A DNA stretch of 64,000 nucleotides from JANRIG01 sp033765235 (GTDB lineage: Bacteria > Bacteroidota > Bacteroidia > Cytophagales > UBA9547): NCBI GenBank assembly GCA_033765235.1, contig JANRIG010000009.1:1-64000 (forward strand). The letters run 5' to 3'. The notes below the pieces were generated by a model. That model saw only the letters and a list, made by a program, of their open reading frames with translations. It did no database searches and was not told the DNA's origin. The position numbers were made by a program, and so were the translations under genes. Positions 44,689 to 53,078 of the stretch are shown here, in pieces (position 1 is the first letter of the stretch; each line of letters begins with the position of its first letter).

Positions 44689-45132
44689 GTGGACGCTCAA
44701 AGTTATAAAACAAAGTTTGTAAGCCATACCCAAGTCCAAAAAAATTGGGTATTGGTAGATGCTAATGAAGCTATACTCGGCAGACTTAGCAGCCAAGTGG
44801 CTAAAATATTGCGTGGCAAAAATAAGCCATCATTCACTCCCCATGTAGATTGTGGTGATAATGTGATAGTTATCAATGCCGAAAAAGTACAACTGTCCGG
44901 CAATAAATGGACAGACAGAAACCATTTGCGTTACACAGGTTATCCGGGCGGTCAGCGAAGTGCTACTCCTATAGAAATCATGCAGAAAAATCCCAAAAAA
45001 TTGGTGGAAATGGCTGTAAAGCGTATGCTACCCAAAAACAGATTGGGAAGAAAAATTTATACTAATTTATATGTATACGAAGGTGGCAGTCACCCTCACG
45101 ATGCACAAAAACCATTAAACGTAAAACTCTAA
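44689..45132 (+). CDS. rplM: 50S ribosomal protein L13
   Basis: 147 residues of uL13, an early-assembling 50S subunit protein. Signatures are KNWVLVDANEAILGRLSSQV near the N-terminus, FTPHVDCGDNVIVINAEKVQ in the middle, and MLPKNRLGRKIYTNLYVY near the end. The start is GTG at 44689; the resulting MDAQSYKT matches the N-terminus usual for Bacteroidota L13, and no ATG is available in frame nearby. It heads a rplM-rpsI-rpsB ribosomal run; the stop is 2 bases from the rpsI start. A consensus promoter lies directly upstream. Confidence 0.97.
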   Translation: MDAQSYKTKFVSHTQVQKNWVLVDANEAILGRLSSQVAKILRGKNKPSFTPHVDCGDNVIVINAEKVQLSGNKWTDRNHLRYTGYPGGQRSATPIEIMQKNPKKLVEMAVKRMLPKNRLGRKIYTNLYVYEGGSHPHDAQKPLNVKL

Positions 45133-45134
45133 GT

Positions 45135-45521
45135 ATGAACTTAGTAAATACCATAGGTCGCAGAAAAACAGCCGTAGCCAGAATAAACCTTACTACAGGT
45201 AGTGGCAAAATCACCGTAAACGGTAAAAAATTAGATGTATATTTCCCATCCGAACTCAAATGTATAGTAGTAAATCAGCCACTCACCATCACTGAAAAAC
45301 TTGGGAAATATGACATTGCCGTAAACCTCAAAGGAGGCGGTATCACAGGACAAGCAGAAGCATTGCGCCTCGCCATAGCTCGCGCTTTGGTAGAAAATAA
45401 TGCCGAAGACAGACCTGCACTCAAAAAAGAAGGCTACCTCACCCGTGACTCACGCATGGTAGAGCGCAAAAAACCGGGACGCAGAAAAGCAAGAAGAAGA
45501 TTCCAGTGGGTAAAACGTTAA
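45135..45521 (+). CDS. rpsI: 30S ribosomal protein S9
   Basis: 128 residues of uS9, whose C-terminal tail reaches the P-site tRNA. The N-terminal IGRRKTAVARINLTTGSGKI and the middle GGGITGQAEALRLAIARAL are diagnostic, and the C-terminus ends in the invariant basic tail (RRKARRRFQWVKR, with terminal Lys-Arg). It follows rplM with a 2-base gap, so translational coupling is likely, and precedes rpsB by 19 bases. Confidence 0.97.
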   Translation: MNLVNTIGRRKTAVARINLTTGSGKITVNGKKLDVYFPSELKCIVVNQPLTITEKLGKYDIAVNLKGGGITGQAEALRLAIARALVENNAEDRPALKKEGYLTRDSRMVERKKPGRRKARRRFQWVKR

Positions 45522-45540
45522 TAATGATAATAATTGCCAA

Positions 45541-46335
45541 ATGAGTAATATACAATACAAAGATTTATTAGATGCGGGGGTACATTTCGGTCACTTAGCC
45601 AGCAAGTGGAACCCTAAAATGGCACCATACATATTTGCCGAAAAAAATGAAATACATCTTATTGACCTGAACAAAACCATAGTATGTCTTGATGAAGCTA
45701 CAAATTTTATCAGAGGCATCATAAGATCGGGAAGAAAGATACTTTTTGTAGCAACCAAAAAGCAAGCCAAAGAAATAGTATCCAAAGAAGCAGACAGGCT
45801 CAAAATGCCTTATGTGACCGAACGCTGGCTTGGTGGGATGCTCACAAACTTCACTACTGTGCGCAAGTCGCTCAAAAAAATGTCATCTCTTGATAGGCTT
45901 ATAAAAGAAGATACATATAATACCATGGTGAAAAAAGAAAGACTCATGGTAAACAGAGAGCGCGAAAAACTACAAAAAATACTCGGAGGCATAGCCGACC
46001 AAACCAGACTTCCCGCAGCACTATTTATTGTAGATATTAAAAAAGAACATATAGCAGTAGCCGAAGCTCATCGTCTTGGGATACCCGTAATAGGCATTGT
46101 AGATACCAACTCAGACCCTAACTCTGTAGAATTTCCAATACCCGGCAACGATGACGCATACAAATCTATCGCTGTCATAGTGCAAGTGATAGGAAGAGCA
46201 ATAGAAGAAGGACTTGAAGAAAGAAAAATGGAAAAAGAAATACGTGCCGATGACAAAGAAGAAATGTCAAACGAAAGTGGCGATGTATTAGAAGATACTA
46301 TAAAAAATTATTCACCGGATTTAGTAGAAGAATAA
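45541..46335 (+). CDS. rpsB: 30S ribosomal protein S2
   Basis: 264 residues of uS2. LLDAGVHFGHLASKWNPKMA, NEIHLIDLNKTI and FVATKKQAKEIV at the N-terminus, RWLGGMLTNFTTVRKSLKKM, and the C-terminal IPVIGIVDTNSDPNSVEFPI with NDDA are all family signatures. The last about 35 residues form an acidic, charged extension (REDD/EE-rich) typical of some Bacteroidota. In most bacteria tsf follows directly; here rpsU follows after 20 bases, and tsf is absent from the window. Confidence 0.97.
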   Translation: MSNIQYKDLLDAGVHFGHLASKWNPKMAPYIFAEKNEIHLIDLNKTIVCLDEATNFIRGIIRSGRKILFVATKKQAKEIVSKEADRLKMPYVTERWLGGMLTNFTTVRKSLKKMSSLDRLIKEDTYNTMVKKERLMVNREREKLQKILGGIADQTRLPAALFIVDIKKEHIAVAEAHRLGIPVIGIVDTNSDPNSVEFPIPGNDDAYKSIAVIVQVIGRAIEEGLEERKMEKEIRADDKEEMSNESGDVLEDTIKNYSPDLVEE

Positions 46336-46355
46336 AAACTTATCATCAAAAAATT

Positions 46356-46550
46356 ATGCTAATCATAGACGTACGCGAAAACGAAAACATAGACAAAGCA
46401 CTAAAAAAGTTCAAAAAGAAATTTGAAAAAACACAAGTGCTCAAAGAGCTTCGTCGCAGAAGTTCATTTGAAAAACCTTCTATCAAAAGGCGCAGTACTG
46501 TATTAAAAGCTGTTTATCGCAACGGACTTAATACTAAGGTAGAAGAATAG
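46356..46550 (+). CDS. rpsU: 30S ribosomal protein S21
   Basis: A 64-residue basic protein matching bS21: MLIIDVRENENIDKALKKFK at the N-terminus and KELRRRSSFEKPSIKRR in the middle. bS21 sits near the anti-Shine-Dalgarno end of 16S rRNA, and in Bacteroidota it takes part in sequestering that end, in line with the near-absence of SD sequences here. It lies between rpsB and a tyrosine recombinase gene, the latter a common Bacteroidota neighbour. Confidence 0.95.
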   Translation: MLIIDVRENENIDKALKKFKKKFEKTQVLKELRRRSSFEKPSIKRRSTVLKAVYRNGLNTKVEE

Positions 46551-46611
46551 TACAAATAATATTTGATAATTTGCTCATTATTGCTATATTTATAAGCAAA
46601 ATATAGTAGAT

Positions 46612-47490
46612 ATGATTCCCTCTTTTGTAAGCTATCTCGAAAATGAAAGAAGGTACAGCACCCATACAGTAGTAGCATACAAATCTGATTTACAACAATT
46701 TACAGGCTATATAAACACCCATTTTCATGAACCTTCAATAGACACAGCAGATTATAACCATATACGCACTTGGCTTGTACACCTCATAGAAACTAAAATA
46801 GAACCGAGAAGTATCAACCGCAAAGTAGCAGCCCTCAAATCATACTATAAATTTTTGCAAAAACAGGGTATTATCCAAAAAAATCCTGCATCACGGATAA
46901 AAGCCCCTAAAGTCAAAAAAAGATTACCCGAGTTCATTACCCCACAAGGTATGCAAAATTTGCTCAACCATGAGGTGTTTCACTCAGACTTTGCCTCTCT
47001 GCGCGACAAGTTGGTGATTGAGTTGCTTTATGGTACCGGTCTAAGATTGTCAGAACTTATTAATATTGCCCCTCAGTCTGTGAATATATATGACCGTACT
47101 TTGAAAGTAAAAGGCAAGGGAAACAAGGAAAGGATTGTACCCATACATGATGAGTTGTTGTTATTAATCAACAATTACAACAATTTGCGCAAAGATACGT
47201 TCATAGAAGCTGATAACTACTTGATATTAACAGACAAGGGTACCAAAACGTACCCGGTATTCATACAACGAATGGTGAAACGGTATCTTACTTTGGTGTC
47301 TACAGCTGATAAAAAAAGTCCTCATGTGCTTAGGCATACTTTTGCCACTCATATGCTCAATAAAGGTGCAGAGCTCAATGCCATAAAAGAACTTCTTGGG
47401 CATGCCAATCTGGCTGCTACACAGGTATATACACACAATTCGTTAGAAAAAATAAAGAATATATTCAACAATGCTCACCCGAGAGCATAA
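46612..47490 (+). CDS. XerC/XerD-type tyrosine recombinase
   Basis: 292 residues, the usual Xer length. The N-terminal SAM-like core-binding domain (SYLENERRYSTHTVVAYKSD) is followed by a catalytic domain with the RHRHY residues: the Arg in LLYGTGLRLSELINI, the HxxR in SPHVLRHTFATHMLNKGA, the His in LLGHANLAATQVYTHN, and the nucleophile Tyr in QVYTHN. Xer recombinases resolve chromosome dimers at dif. The location between rpsU and hpf is the conserved Bacteroidota context, which argues for the housekeeping enzyme and not an integrase. I cannot say whether it corresponds to XerC or XerD. Confidence 0.9.
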   Translation: MIPSFVSYLENERRYSTHTVVAYKSDLQQFTGYINTHFHEPSIDTADYNHIRTWLVHLIETKIEPRSINRKVAALKSYYKFLQKQGIIQKNPASRIKAPKVKKRLPEFITPQGMQNLLNHEVFHSDFASLRDKLVIELLYGTGLRLSELINIAPQSVNIYDRTLKVKGKGNKERIVPIHDELLLLINNYNNLRKDTFIEADNYLILTDKGTKTYPVFIQRMVKRYLTLVSTADKKSPHVLRHTFATHMLNKGAELNAIKELLGHANLAATQVYTHNSLEKIKNIFNNAHPRA

Positions 47491-47520
47491 CTATTTTGTT
47501 TTACTTTAATTACTCAGATT

Positions 47521-47817
47521 ATGAAAGTCAACATTCAATCTATCCATTTCGACGCCGATGGCAAACTATTGGAACTGGTTCAAAAAAAACTGAACAAGCT
47601 CGACACTTTTTATGACCGCATTATTGATGCAGACGTGTATCTCAAGATTGACAAAGACCTGCATCAAGAAAACAAAATAATAGAGTGCAAAATAAATATA
47701 CCCGGGCAGTCACTGTTTGTAAAAGAGCGTTCACGCACTTTTGAAGTTGCCTTAGACGAATCATTAGAGGCACTTAAAGCGCAACTGAAAAAATTCAAGG
47801 AAAAAGCAATGGTGTAG
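47521..47817 (+). CDS. hpf: Ribosome hibernation-promoting factor (short HPF/RaiA type)
   Basis: 98 residues of the HPF/RaiA family, which bind the decoding region of the 30S subunit and stabilise idle ribosomes. MKVNIQSIHFDADGKLLELV begins the beta-alpha-beta-beta-beta-alpha fold, and VQKKLNKLDTFYDRIIDADV and SLEALKAQLKKFKEKA complete it. There is no long-form C-terminal dimerisation domain, so any 100S formation would require a partner. It lies 30 bases after the xer gene. The tRNA-tuf-secE-nusG block that often follows in Bacteroidota is absent; mtaB comes next. Confidence 0.9.
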   Translation: MKVNIQSIHFDADGKLLELVQKKLNKLDTFYDRIIDADVYLKIDKDLHQENKIIECKINIPGQSLFVKERSRTFEVALDESLEALKAQLKKFKEKAMV

Positions 47818-47850
47818 CGGCATGCCCGTTATCTTCATCGTATATTTTGG

Positions 47851-47858
47851 TAACTTTG
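47851..47858 (+). promoter_or_regulatory. Candidate -7 box for mtaB
   Basis: TAACTTTG, followed by C, matches TAnnTTTG, 7 bases before the mtaB ATG. It would give a near-leaderless transcript, and no TTTG is seen at the -33 distance, so read-through from hpf may be more important. Confidence 0.3.
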
Positions 47859-47865
47859 CATCCTG

Positions 47866-49179
47866 ATGAAATCTATAGCTACATACACATTGGGTTGCAA
47901 GCTCAATTATTCTGAAACATCTACATTGGGCAGGCAGTTTCAGGACAAAGGTTATACGATAGTGCAGTTTCAAGACAAAGCTGATATATACCTAATAAAT
48001 ACTTGCTCTGTGACTGATAATGCAGACAAAAAATGCAAAAAAGTGGTAAAAGAGGCTTTAAAGTATAATCCCAATGCTTTCATAGCCATAGTAGGGTGCT
48101 ATGCACAGCTCAAGCCCCAAGAAATTGTGCAAATACCCGGGGTAGATGTAGTGCTGGGTGCGGCAGAAAAGTTTAAGCTGTTAGATATTATCACCACATT
48201 TGAAAAAAAAACTAAGCCTGAGGTACATCATAGCCCCATATCAGATATCACTGACTTCTATTGCTCATACTCCATAGAAGACCGTACACGCACCTTTCTC
48301 AAAGTGCAAGACGGTTGCGATTACAGTTGTACATTTTGTACCATACCTTTGGCACGTGGCAAAAGCCGAAGCGACAGCATAGAAAACATAGTGAAAGCAG
48401 CCAATGACATAGCTACAGATGATGTAAAGGAAATTGTGCTTACAGGTGTAAATATCGGCGACTTTGGATTGCAAGACGGCAAAAGACATGCCCATTTTTT
48501 GCAACTAATACAAGCTTTGGACGCACATACCACTATACCACGCTTTCGTATATCATCAATAGAGCCAAATTTGCTTACAGACGATATCATAGATTTTGTG
48601 GCTCAATCTCAGCGGTTTATGCCTCATTTTCATGTGCCATTACAGTCAGGGTCTGACAAAGTGCTCAGGCTCATGCGCCGCAGATACTTGAGCAGTCTGT
48701 ATGAAGACAGGGTGGCAAAATTAAAAAGTGCTATGCCTCATGCTTGCATAGGGGTAGATGTCATTACTGGCTTTCCGGGCGAGAGTCAGGAAGATTTTGA
48801 AATTACTTACCACTTTATCAACTCCCTCGATGTGAGCTACCTGCACGTATTCACATATTCTGAGCGCGATAGTACTATAGCCAAAGACATGCCAAATAGT
48901 GTGCCAATGCCTATTAGAGAGGCCAGGACACAAAAATTGAGAGAACTATCTATATTGAAAAAAAAACAATTTTATACCCGCCACTTAGGACAAAACTATG
49001 AGGTACTATTTGAAAATGAGGTAAAAAACGGTCAAATGAATGGCTTTACCCAAAACTATATTAAAGTTACAATGCCTTATGACCCGCTTTGTGTAAATGA
49101 AATAATAAACACAAAACTCACAAACTCTAATATATTGAACGACACTCATATAGCCGAAAATGAACCTGTAAGGGCATAA
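47866..49179 (+). CDS. mtaB: tRNA t6A37 methylthiotransferase (MtaB-like radical SAM enzyme)
   Basis: 437 residues with the three-domain methylthiotransferase layout. The N-terminal UPF0004 domain has cysteines for one Fe-S cluster (TLGCKLNYSE, NTCSVTDNADKKC, IVGCYAQ). The radical SAM domain carries CxxxCxxC in QDGCDYSCTFCTIPLARGKS (about residues 147-166). A C-terminal TRAM-like region follows (LGQNYEVLFENEVKNGQMNG). The enzyme adds a methylthio group to t6A37 of tRNA, giving ms2t6A. The motif TLGCKLNYSET favours MtaB over MiaB or RimO. It ends directly at a strong hairpin shared with the opposing lipoprotein gene. Confidence 0.9.
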   Translation: MKSIATYTLGCKLNYSETSTLGRQFQDKGYTIVQFQDKADIYLINTCSVTDNADKKCKKVVKEALKYNPNAFIAIVGCYAQLKPQEIVQIPGVDVVLGAAEKFKLLDIITTFEKKTKPEVHHSPISDITDFYCSYSIEDRTRTFLKVQDGCDYSCTFCTIPLARGKSRSDSIENIVKAANDIATDDVKEIVLTGVNIGDFGLQDGKRHAHFLQLIQALDAHTTIPRFRISSIEPNLLTDDIIDFVAQSQRFMPHFHVPLQSGSDKVLRLMRRRYLSSLYEDRVAKLKSAMPHACIGVDVITGFPGESQEDFEITYHFINSLDVSYLHVFTYSERDSTIAKDMPNSVPMPIREARTQKLRELSILKKKQFYTRHLGQNYEVLFENEVKNGQMNGFTQNYIKVTMPYDPLCVNEIINTKLTNSNILNDTHIAENEPVRA

Positions 49180-49181
49180 AA

Positions 49182-49203
49182 AAACCCCTCTATGGAGGGG
49201 TTT
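49182..49203 (-). terminator. Bidirectional rho-independent terminator
   Basis: A 9-base-pair stem AAACCCCTC/GAGGGGTTT with a 4-base loop lies 2 bases after the mtaB stop. Read on the minus strand it is followed by seven T residues, making it a strong terminator for the lipoprotein gene at 49225-49611. On the plus strand the T tract is only TTTAT, so it should also stop mtaB transcripts, but less well. Confidence 0.88.
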
Positions 49204-49224
49204 ATAAAAATAGCAAAAACTACA

Positions 49225-49611
49225 TTAAGACTTTTTGCCTTTAATGGTTCCTTTAGCTCCTGATTTCTCAGTGATTTCTACGGTCATTTCATTTCCTGAA
49301 CGAGTAGCAGTAGCTACCGAACCGTCTTTATCTGTATAAGTAAATTTAGTACTTTCTACATTTTCTACAGTTGTTACATCCCCAGATGTAGAACCAGTAA
49401 TAGTAGCTTTAATGGTGATTTTTTTACTGTCCACTTTGGTGATAACCACAGAACCTAACTCAGTGCCTGTAGCTTTAAGAGTAAGACCACCAAAAGATAT
49501 TTCAGTGATATTGTAAGTACCTGCCCAGTCAGCGGCCGGATCGCCACCACATGAAGACAACAATGCTATAACAGCAATAATAGAAACGTAAGAATAGATT
49601 TTTTTAAGCAT
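49225..49611 (-). CDS. Small lipoprotein, unknown function
   Basis: 128 residues with a lipoprotein signal peptide: a hydrophobic core then the lipobox LLSSC, with Cys about residue 21 followed by GGDPAADW. The mature part is a beta-rich Thr/Ser/Lys domain (WAGTYNITEISFGGLTL, SGDVTTVENVESTKFTYTD, GNEMTVEITEKSGAKGTIKG) resembling the lipocalin-like small domains frequent in Bacteroidota lipoproteins. I do not recognise a specific family. It is probably outer-membrane anchored. Transcription ends at the strong hairpin just downstream; it looks monocistronic. Confidence 0.75.
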   Translation of the reverse strand: MLKKIYSYVSIIAVIALLSSCGGDPAADWAGTYNITEISFGGLTLKATGTELGSVVITKVDSKKITIKATITGSTSGDVTTVENVESTKFTYTDKDGSVATATRSGNEMTVEITEKSGAKGTIKGKKS

Positions 49612-49737
49612 GATATTTAAAGTTTAAATGTGAAATAATACTTCGCAATACTATATAAGTATGTTTCAATATACAAACTTTTTAAAAAAAAAATAAATAT
49701 TAGTAACTGATTTTGATAAATAAGTATAAATACCGTA

Positions 49738-50177
49738 TTAGTTGCTGTGCATTTCTGTTAGCAGCCCTTCTCTTTGTATTGGTACTTTTAAAAGGCTATC
49801 TGCAGTATAATAAGTGTCCACTTGTTTTACCAATGTAATGCAAGTGGACAGTTGAATACCATCCAAAGTTCTCAAACCTACAATCCCATATTTTGTCATC
49901 AAGTTTCGAGCTTGTTCTAAAATTAAACTATCAGTTGATACAAAATTGTATTTTTCAAAGTCGCTCTGAAACAGCTCTAATGTTGTTAAGGCTTGTTCTG
50001 ATGTAATTTCTTTGGTTCTAACTTTTTGCCAAATTGTTGATGTAAATTCAACTTTAGATATTTCTGAATGTAAATATGAGTAATTGCATGCTGCGAAAAC
50101 ACATTTTCAAGTTCTTCAGACCCTGCTTCTTGGTGGTAAAGTTTAAACAGCGACGAGGTGTCCAAAAACAATTTCAT
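49738..50177 (-). pseudogene. PIN-domain (VapC-like) toxin broken by a -1 frameshift
   Basis: The frame opens as MKLFLDTSSLFKLYHQEAGS, a clear PIN-domain start with the first catalytic Asp, but ends early after 63 residues. Near 50067 (around ATTCAG on the minus strand), adding one base restores a full PIN protein: SEISKVEFTSTIWKKV with the catalytic Glu, then LRTLDGIQLSTCITLVKQ with the third acidic residue, then YYTADSLLK, ending at TAA 49738-49740. The restored product would have about 146 residues, the normal VapC size. PIN toxins are ribonucleases. The start overlaps the antitoxin stop by 4 bases (ATGA), the usual toxin-antitoxin arrangement. It is either a genuine inactivating mutation or a sequencing error in a T run. 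Confidence 0.82.
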
Positions 50178-50404
50178 AAGTCTACACGTCTTTCTTCAAT
50201 TAGTGTGTCAGCAAATGAACCCTTAAAACTATCAAGGTTTTTTTTGCTCTTCAAAAATGAAAAATCTTTTAAGGAAAGTCCATTTTCAGATTCTGTTTGT
50301 ACATCTTCCAAAAAAGTAACAATTACTTTTACGGGATTTTTTGTTGTATAATCCTTGTCAAGTTTTATAAATCCGTTTTGGTATGTTCCTACAATTGATA
50401 GCAT
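50174..50404 (-). CDS. Putative antitoxin of the PIN toxin
   Basis: 76 residues: MLSIVGTYQNGFIKLDKDYT and PVKVIVTFLEDVQTES form a short beta-rich N-terminal DNA-binding-like part, and SFLKSKKNLDSFKGSFADTL a helical toxin-binding tail. This matches small antitoxins found beside PIN toxins in Bacteroidota and Cyanobacteria. The stop codon overlaps the toxin start by four bases, showing translational coupling. The function is inferred from context and pattern. The antitoxin frame is intact although the toxin is frameshifted. Confidence 0.7.
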   Translation of the reverse strand: MLSIVGTYQNGFIKLDKDYTTKNPVKVIVTFLEDVQTESENGLSLKDFSFLKSKKNLDSFKGSFADTLIEERRVDL

Positions 50405-50520
50405 GATTTTTTTTATTTACTGTAAAATATAGATTAATCACCAAAAAATCTAAAAATTTACAGTTGTCTCTAATTTTGTGTTAGCTATATACTTGCTTTG
50501 CCACTAACACACATGAAACT

Positions 50521-50859
50521 CTATTGCCCTTGCTGTTGCGGTTGCTCTTGGGTAGGCTGAGGTTGTGCAGGTGCAAATCCGCTCTCTTGTGCACGCTCTA
50601 CATTGGGGCTGTTGATCTCTACTTGGCCAGTACCGTCGCGGTCAAAAAGGAAGTTTGTACTGAGGCATCCTACGAGCAAGGCAATGGCAAGACCCCAAGT
50701 CACGTTTTCGAGCAGGTCTCCTGTGCGCTTCACACCTATAAGGTTGCTACCTGCACTGAAAGCTTCAGACACTCCTGAGCCTTTGGCATTTTGGATGAGT
50801 ACTACAAGTATGAGCAATATGCAGATTACAAATATTACAGCAATAGCGGCGGTATACAT
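50521..50859 (-). CDS. secG: Preprotein translocase subunit SecG
   Basis: 112 residues with two transmembrane helices: AIAVIFVICILLILVVLIQN (about 5-24) and a second in WGLAIALLVGCLSTNFLF (about 55-72). Between them is the cytosolic loop NAKGSGVSEAFSAGSNLIGV, the SecG signature (GxxxAFG-type). SecG binds SecYE and helps SecA-driven export. The C-terminus is a hydrophilic Gln/Pro-rich tail ending PQQQGQ. It starts 5 bases after the upstream TPR protein gene, consistent with one transcript. Confidence 0.92.
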   Translation of the reverse strand: MYTAAIAVIFVICILLILVVLIQNAKGSGVSEAFSAGSNLIGVKRTGDLLENVTWGLAIALLVGCLSTNFLFDRDGTGQVEINSPNVERAQESGFAPAQPQPTQEQPQQQGQ

Positions 50860-50864
50860 AATGA

Positions 50865-51704
50865 TTAATTTTTTAATGATTCTATTTTAAGCGCAAAATA
50901 ACTACTTTTTTCCGGATATTTCAACATTAATTTTTCATATACTTCTAATGCTTTTTTTATTTTGTTTTGTTTGAGGTAAATATTGGCCATGTTTTCTGTC
51001 AAAAAATCGTCTTCGGTGGCTAAGCTTTCATCTGAAAGGTCTTTTTTATTTTCCTCATTTTCAGGCAGTAATGTGCGACTGAGACTGGGTGTGCTGCGCA
51101 AAAAGTTTTTGATTATACTTTCTTTTTCGTCTTTTTCTGAAATCTTATTTTTTTCAAACTTATTAATAAAATTCAAATAATCGTCTATTGCAGAAGATGT
51201 GCTATGAATGGGCCCTTTGGCAAATCTACTGTCATGTACATAGTATTTCAGACCTATTTTAGGCTCAATGGGTACATTTTCAATGGGTTTTTGAGATTTA
51301 GATTCTGTTATTTTTTGGCTTACAGTATCCAACTCATTTGATACATTATTCCTTAGTTTTGCCAGATTTTCTTGTATTTCGTGCAGCATTTGTGTTTTTT
51401 TTAGCTCAAACTGCAGGTCTTGTTGTAGCTCTTTTGGTGTCTCTTCGGCTTTTGGTTCCGTTTTTAGTAAAGTTTTTTTTTCTGTGATAAATTTATACAG
51501 GTAGCTTCTGTCTACTGAGAATAATGATGCACGTTTGAGCTTTTGGGGTGAGTTAAGGTGTTCTTTATCGGCAAATGACTTGGCTATAAGCACATGCGGT
51601 ATGCTGCTAAACGGATATTTTTTTTGAATATCTTCCAGTGCGGCTACATCATGTGTATCTGCCACTCGGTTTTGAAGTATTTGTATGAATTTTGATTTTT
51701 CCAA
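50865..51704 (-). CDS. Cytoplasmic coiled-coil/TPR-like protein, unknown function
   Basis: 279 residues. The N-terminal about 80 residues form a helical region seen in Bacteroidota hypothetical proteins located by secG (KYPFSSIPHVLIAKSFADKE, LKRASLFSVDRSYLYKFI). The middle is highly charged and low complexity (about 85-190). The C-terminus carries a TPR-like hairpin, ENMANIYLKQNKIKKALEVY followed by EKLMLKYPEKSSYFA. There is no signal peptide. A function is not known to me. It precedes secG by 5 bases, so the two are probably co-expressed. Confidence 0.7.
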   Translation of the reverse strand: MEKSKFIQILQNRVADTHDVAALEDIQKKYPFSSIPHVLIAKSFADKEHLNSPQKLKRASLFSVDRSYLYKFITEKKTLLKTEPKAEETPKELQQDLQFELKKTQMLHEIQENLAKLRNNVSNELDTVSQKITESKSQKPIENVPIEPKIGLKYYVHDSRFAKGPIHSTSSAIDDYLNFINKFEKNKISEKDEKESIIKNFLRSTPSLSRTLLPENEENKKDLSDESLATEDDFLTENMANIYLKQNKIKKALEVYEKLMLKYPEKSSYFALKIESLKN

Positions 51705-51967
51705 TGAGAAAATAACTATATTACCTACAAAGGTAGTAAAAGTACAATATAATAACTATCCCCGAATACATTAATTATTGCCATTTATTATTAATGTATT
51801 TCTATAAACAGGCTTGGATAATTTCGGGCTCATCTTATTTTGCCAATTTTACTACACATAAATGCCGGCCCATATAACACATTTGTGAACTAACTAATAT
51901 ATTATTAAAAAAAGTATGATAGAAACTGTGCAAATAAATATCATTTTTTTTATGCAAATGTGAGATA

Positions 51968-51975
51968 TATATTTG
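51968..51975 (+). promoter_or_regulatory. -7 box upstream of gcvT
   Basis: TATATTTG, followed by C, matches the TAnnTTTG consensus and lies 12 bases before ATG 51987. No TTTG is present at the -33 distance. Its position inside the upstream GTG-initiated extension argues that translation starts at 51987. Confidence 0.4.
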
Positions 51976-51986
51976 CGAAAAATTCA

Positions 51987-53078
51987 ATGTCTGAAGTACT
52001 TAAATATGTATTGCTGCATGAGGTGCATGTAGCACTCGGAGGCAAGATGGTGCCTTTTGCAGGCTACTCCATGCCACTAAGATATAGCACTGACACACAG
52101 GAACATATGTGTGTTCGTGAGGCTGTTGGGTTGTTTGATGTATCGCACATGGGGCAAATATTTGTATCAGGCAGGCAAGCTACAGCATTTTTGCAACAAG
52201 TCACCACCAATGATGTGGCACAGCTTGCTATAGGGCAGGCTCAATATACATGCATTACCCACGAGGATGGTGGGATAGTGGATGATGTGATAGTATATAA
52301 ATTGACTGAAAATGAATATTTTATTGTAGTAAATGCCTCAAACACCCACAAAGACCATGCACATTTGCTCAAATATATATTACCCGATACTCAAATACAA
52401 AATCAATCGGACAATTGGTGCCTTTTTGCCTTGCAAGGACCAAAAGCCAAAGAAGTATTAAAAAGTATTAGTCAAGAAAAAATTGAAGAAATAAAATACT
52501 ATCATTTTATACAAGGTCAAATTGCAGGAGTAGAAGCCATTATATCCAATACAGGCTATACAGGAGCAGGAGGCTTTGAACTGATGGTGAAAAATACAGA
52601 TGCCATAAATCTATGGCAGGCAGTGATGAAGACAGGTGAACCATATGGCATACAGCCTATAGGCTTAGGAGCAAGAGATACATTAAGATTAGAAATGGGC
52701 TTTGCGTTGTATGGCAATGATATCAACGACCATACAACCCCAATAGAAGCAGGACTGGGTTGGATTACTAAATTTTACAAAACATTTAACGGGGGTGATA
52801 TACTAAAAAAACAAAAAGAAGAAGGAGTAACCAAAAAATTGATAGGATTTGTAATGACCGAAAGAGCCATACCAAGAGCACATTATGAAATATGCGACCA
52901 TGAAGGCAAAAATATAGGTGAAGTGACATCCGGTGGGCACTCTCCACTTTTACAATTAGGAATAGGTTTAGGATATGTACATACAAGCCATGCGACTGAA
53001 AACAAAGATATTTATATCAAAATAAGAGAAAATCTAGCCAAAGCAGTGGTAAAAAAGCCCCCATTTATTCAAAAATAA
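51987..53078 (+). CDS. gcvT: Glycine cleavage system T protein (aminomethyltransferase)
   Basis: 363 residues, the normal GcvT size. The protein transfers the methylene group of glycine-derived aminomethyl lipoyl-H protein to tetrahydrofolate. Motifs are GGKMVPFAGYSMPLRYS, GLFDVSHMGQIFVSGRQA, the folate-site IVDDVIVYKLTENEYFIVVN, SNTGYTGAGGFELMVK, and GLGARDTLRLEMGFALYGND. I reject the GTG start at 51960, which adds nine residues atypical of the family and overlaps a -7 promoter box. The stop and the comB start share one base (TAATG). The H and P proteins are not in the window. Confidence 0.94.
   Translation: MSEVLKYVLLHEVHVALGGKMVPFAGYSMPLRYSTDTQEHMCVREAVGLFDVSHMGQIFVSGRQATAFLQQVTTNDVAQLAIGQAQYTCITHEDGGIVDDVIVYKLTENEYFIVVNASNTHKDHAHLLKYILPDTQIQNQSDNWCLFALQGPKAKEVLKSISQEKIEEIKYYHFIQGQIAGVEAIISNTGYTGAGGFELMVKNTDAINLWQAVMKTGEPYGIQPIGLGARDTLRLEMGFALYGNDINDHTTPIEAGLGWITKFYKTFNGGDILKKQKEEGVTKKLIGFVMTERAIPRAHYEICDHEGKNIGEVTSGGHSPLLQLGIGLGYVHTSHATENKDIYIKIRENLAKAVVKKPPFIQK

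Noticed and set aside
47818..47865. tRNA genes expected after hpf in Bacteroidota
   Set aside because: The gap is only 48 bases and contains no cloverleaf.
51960..51986. GTG-initiated upstream extension of gcvT
   Set aside because: The added nine residues are not seen in the family, and a TAnnTTTG promoter box lies inside the extension.
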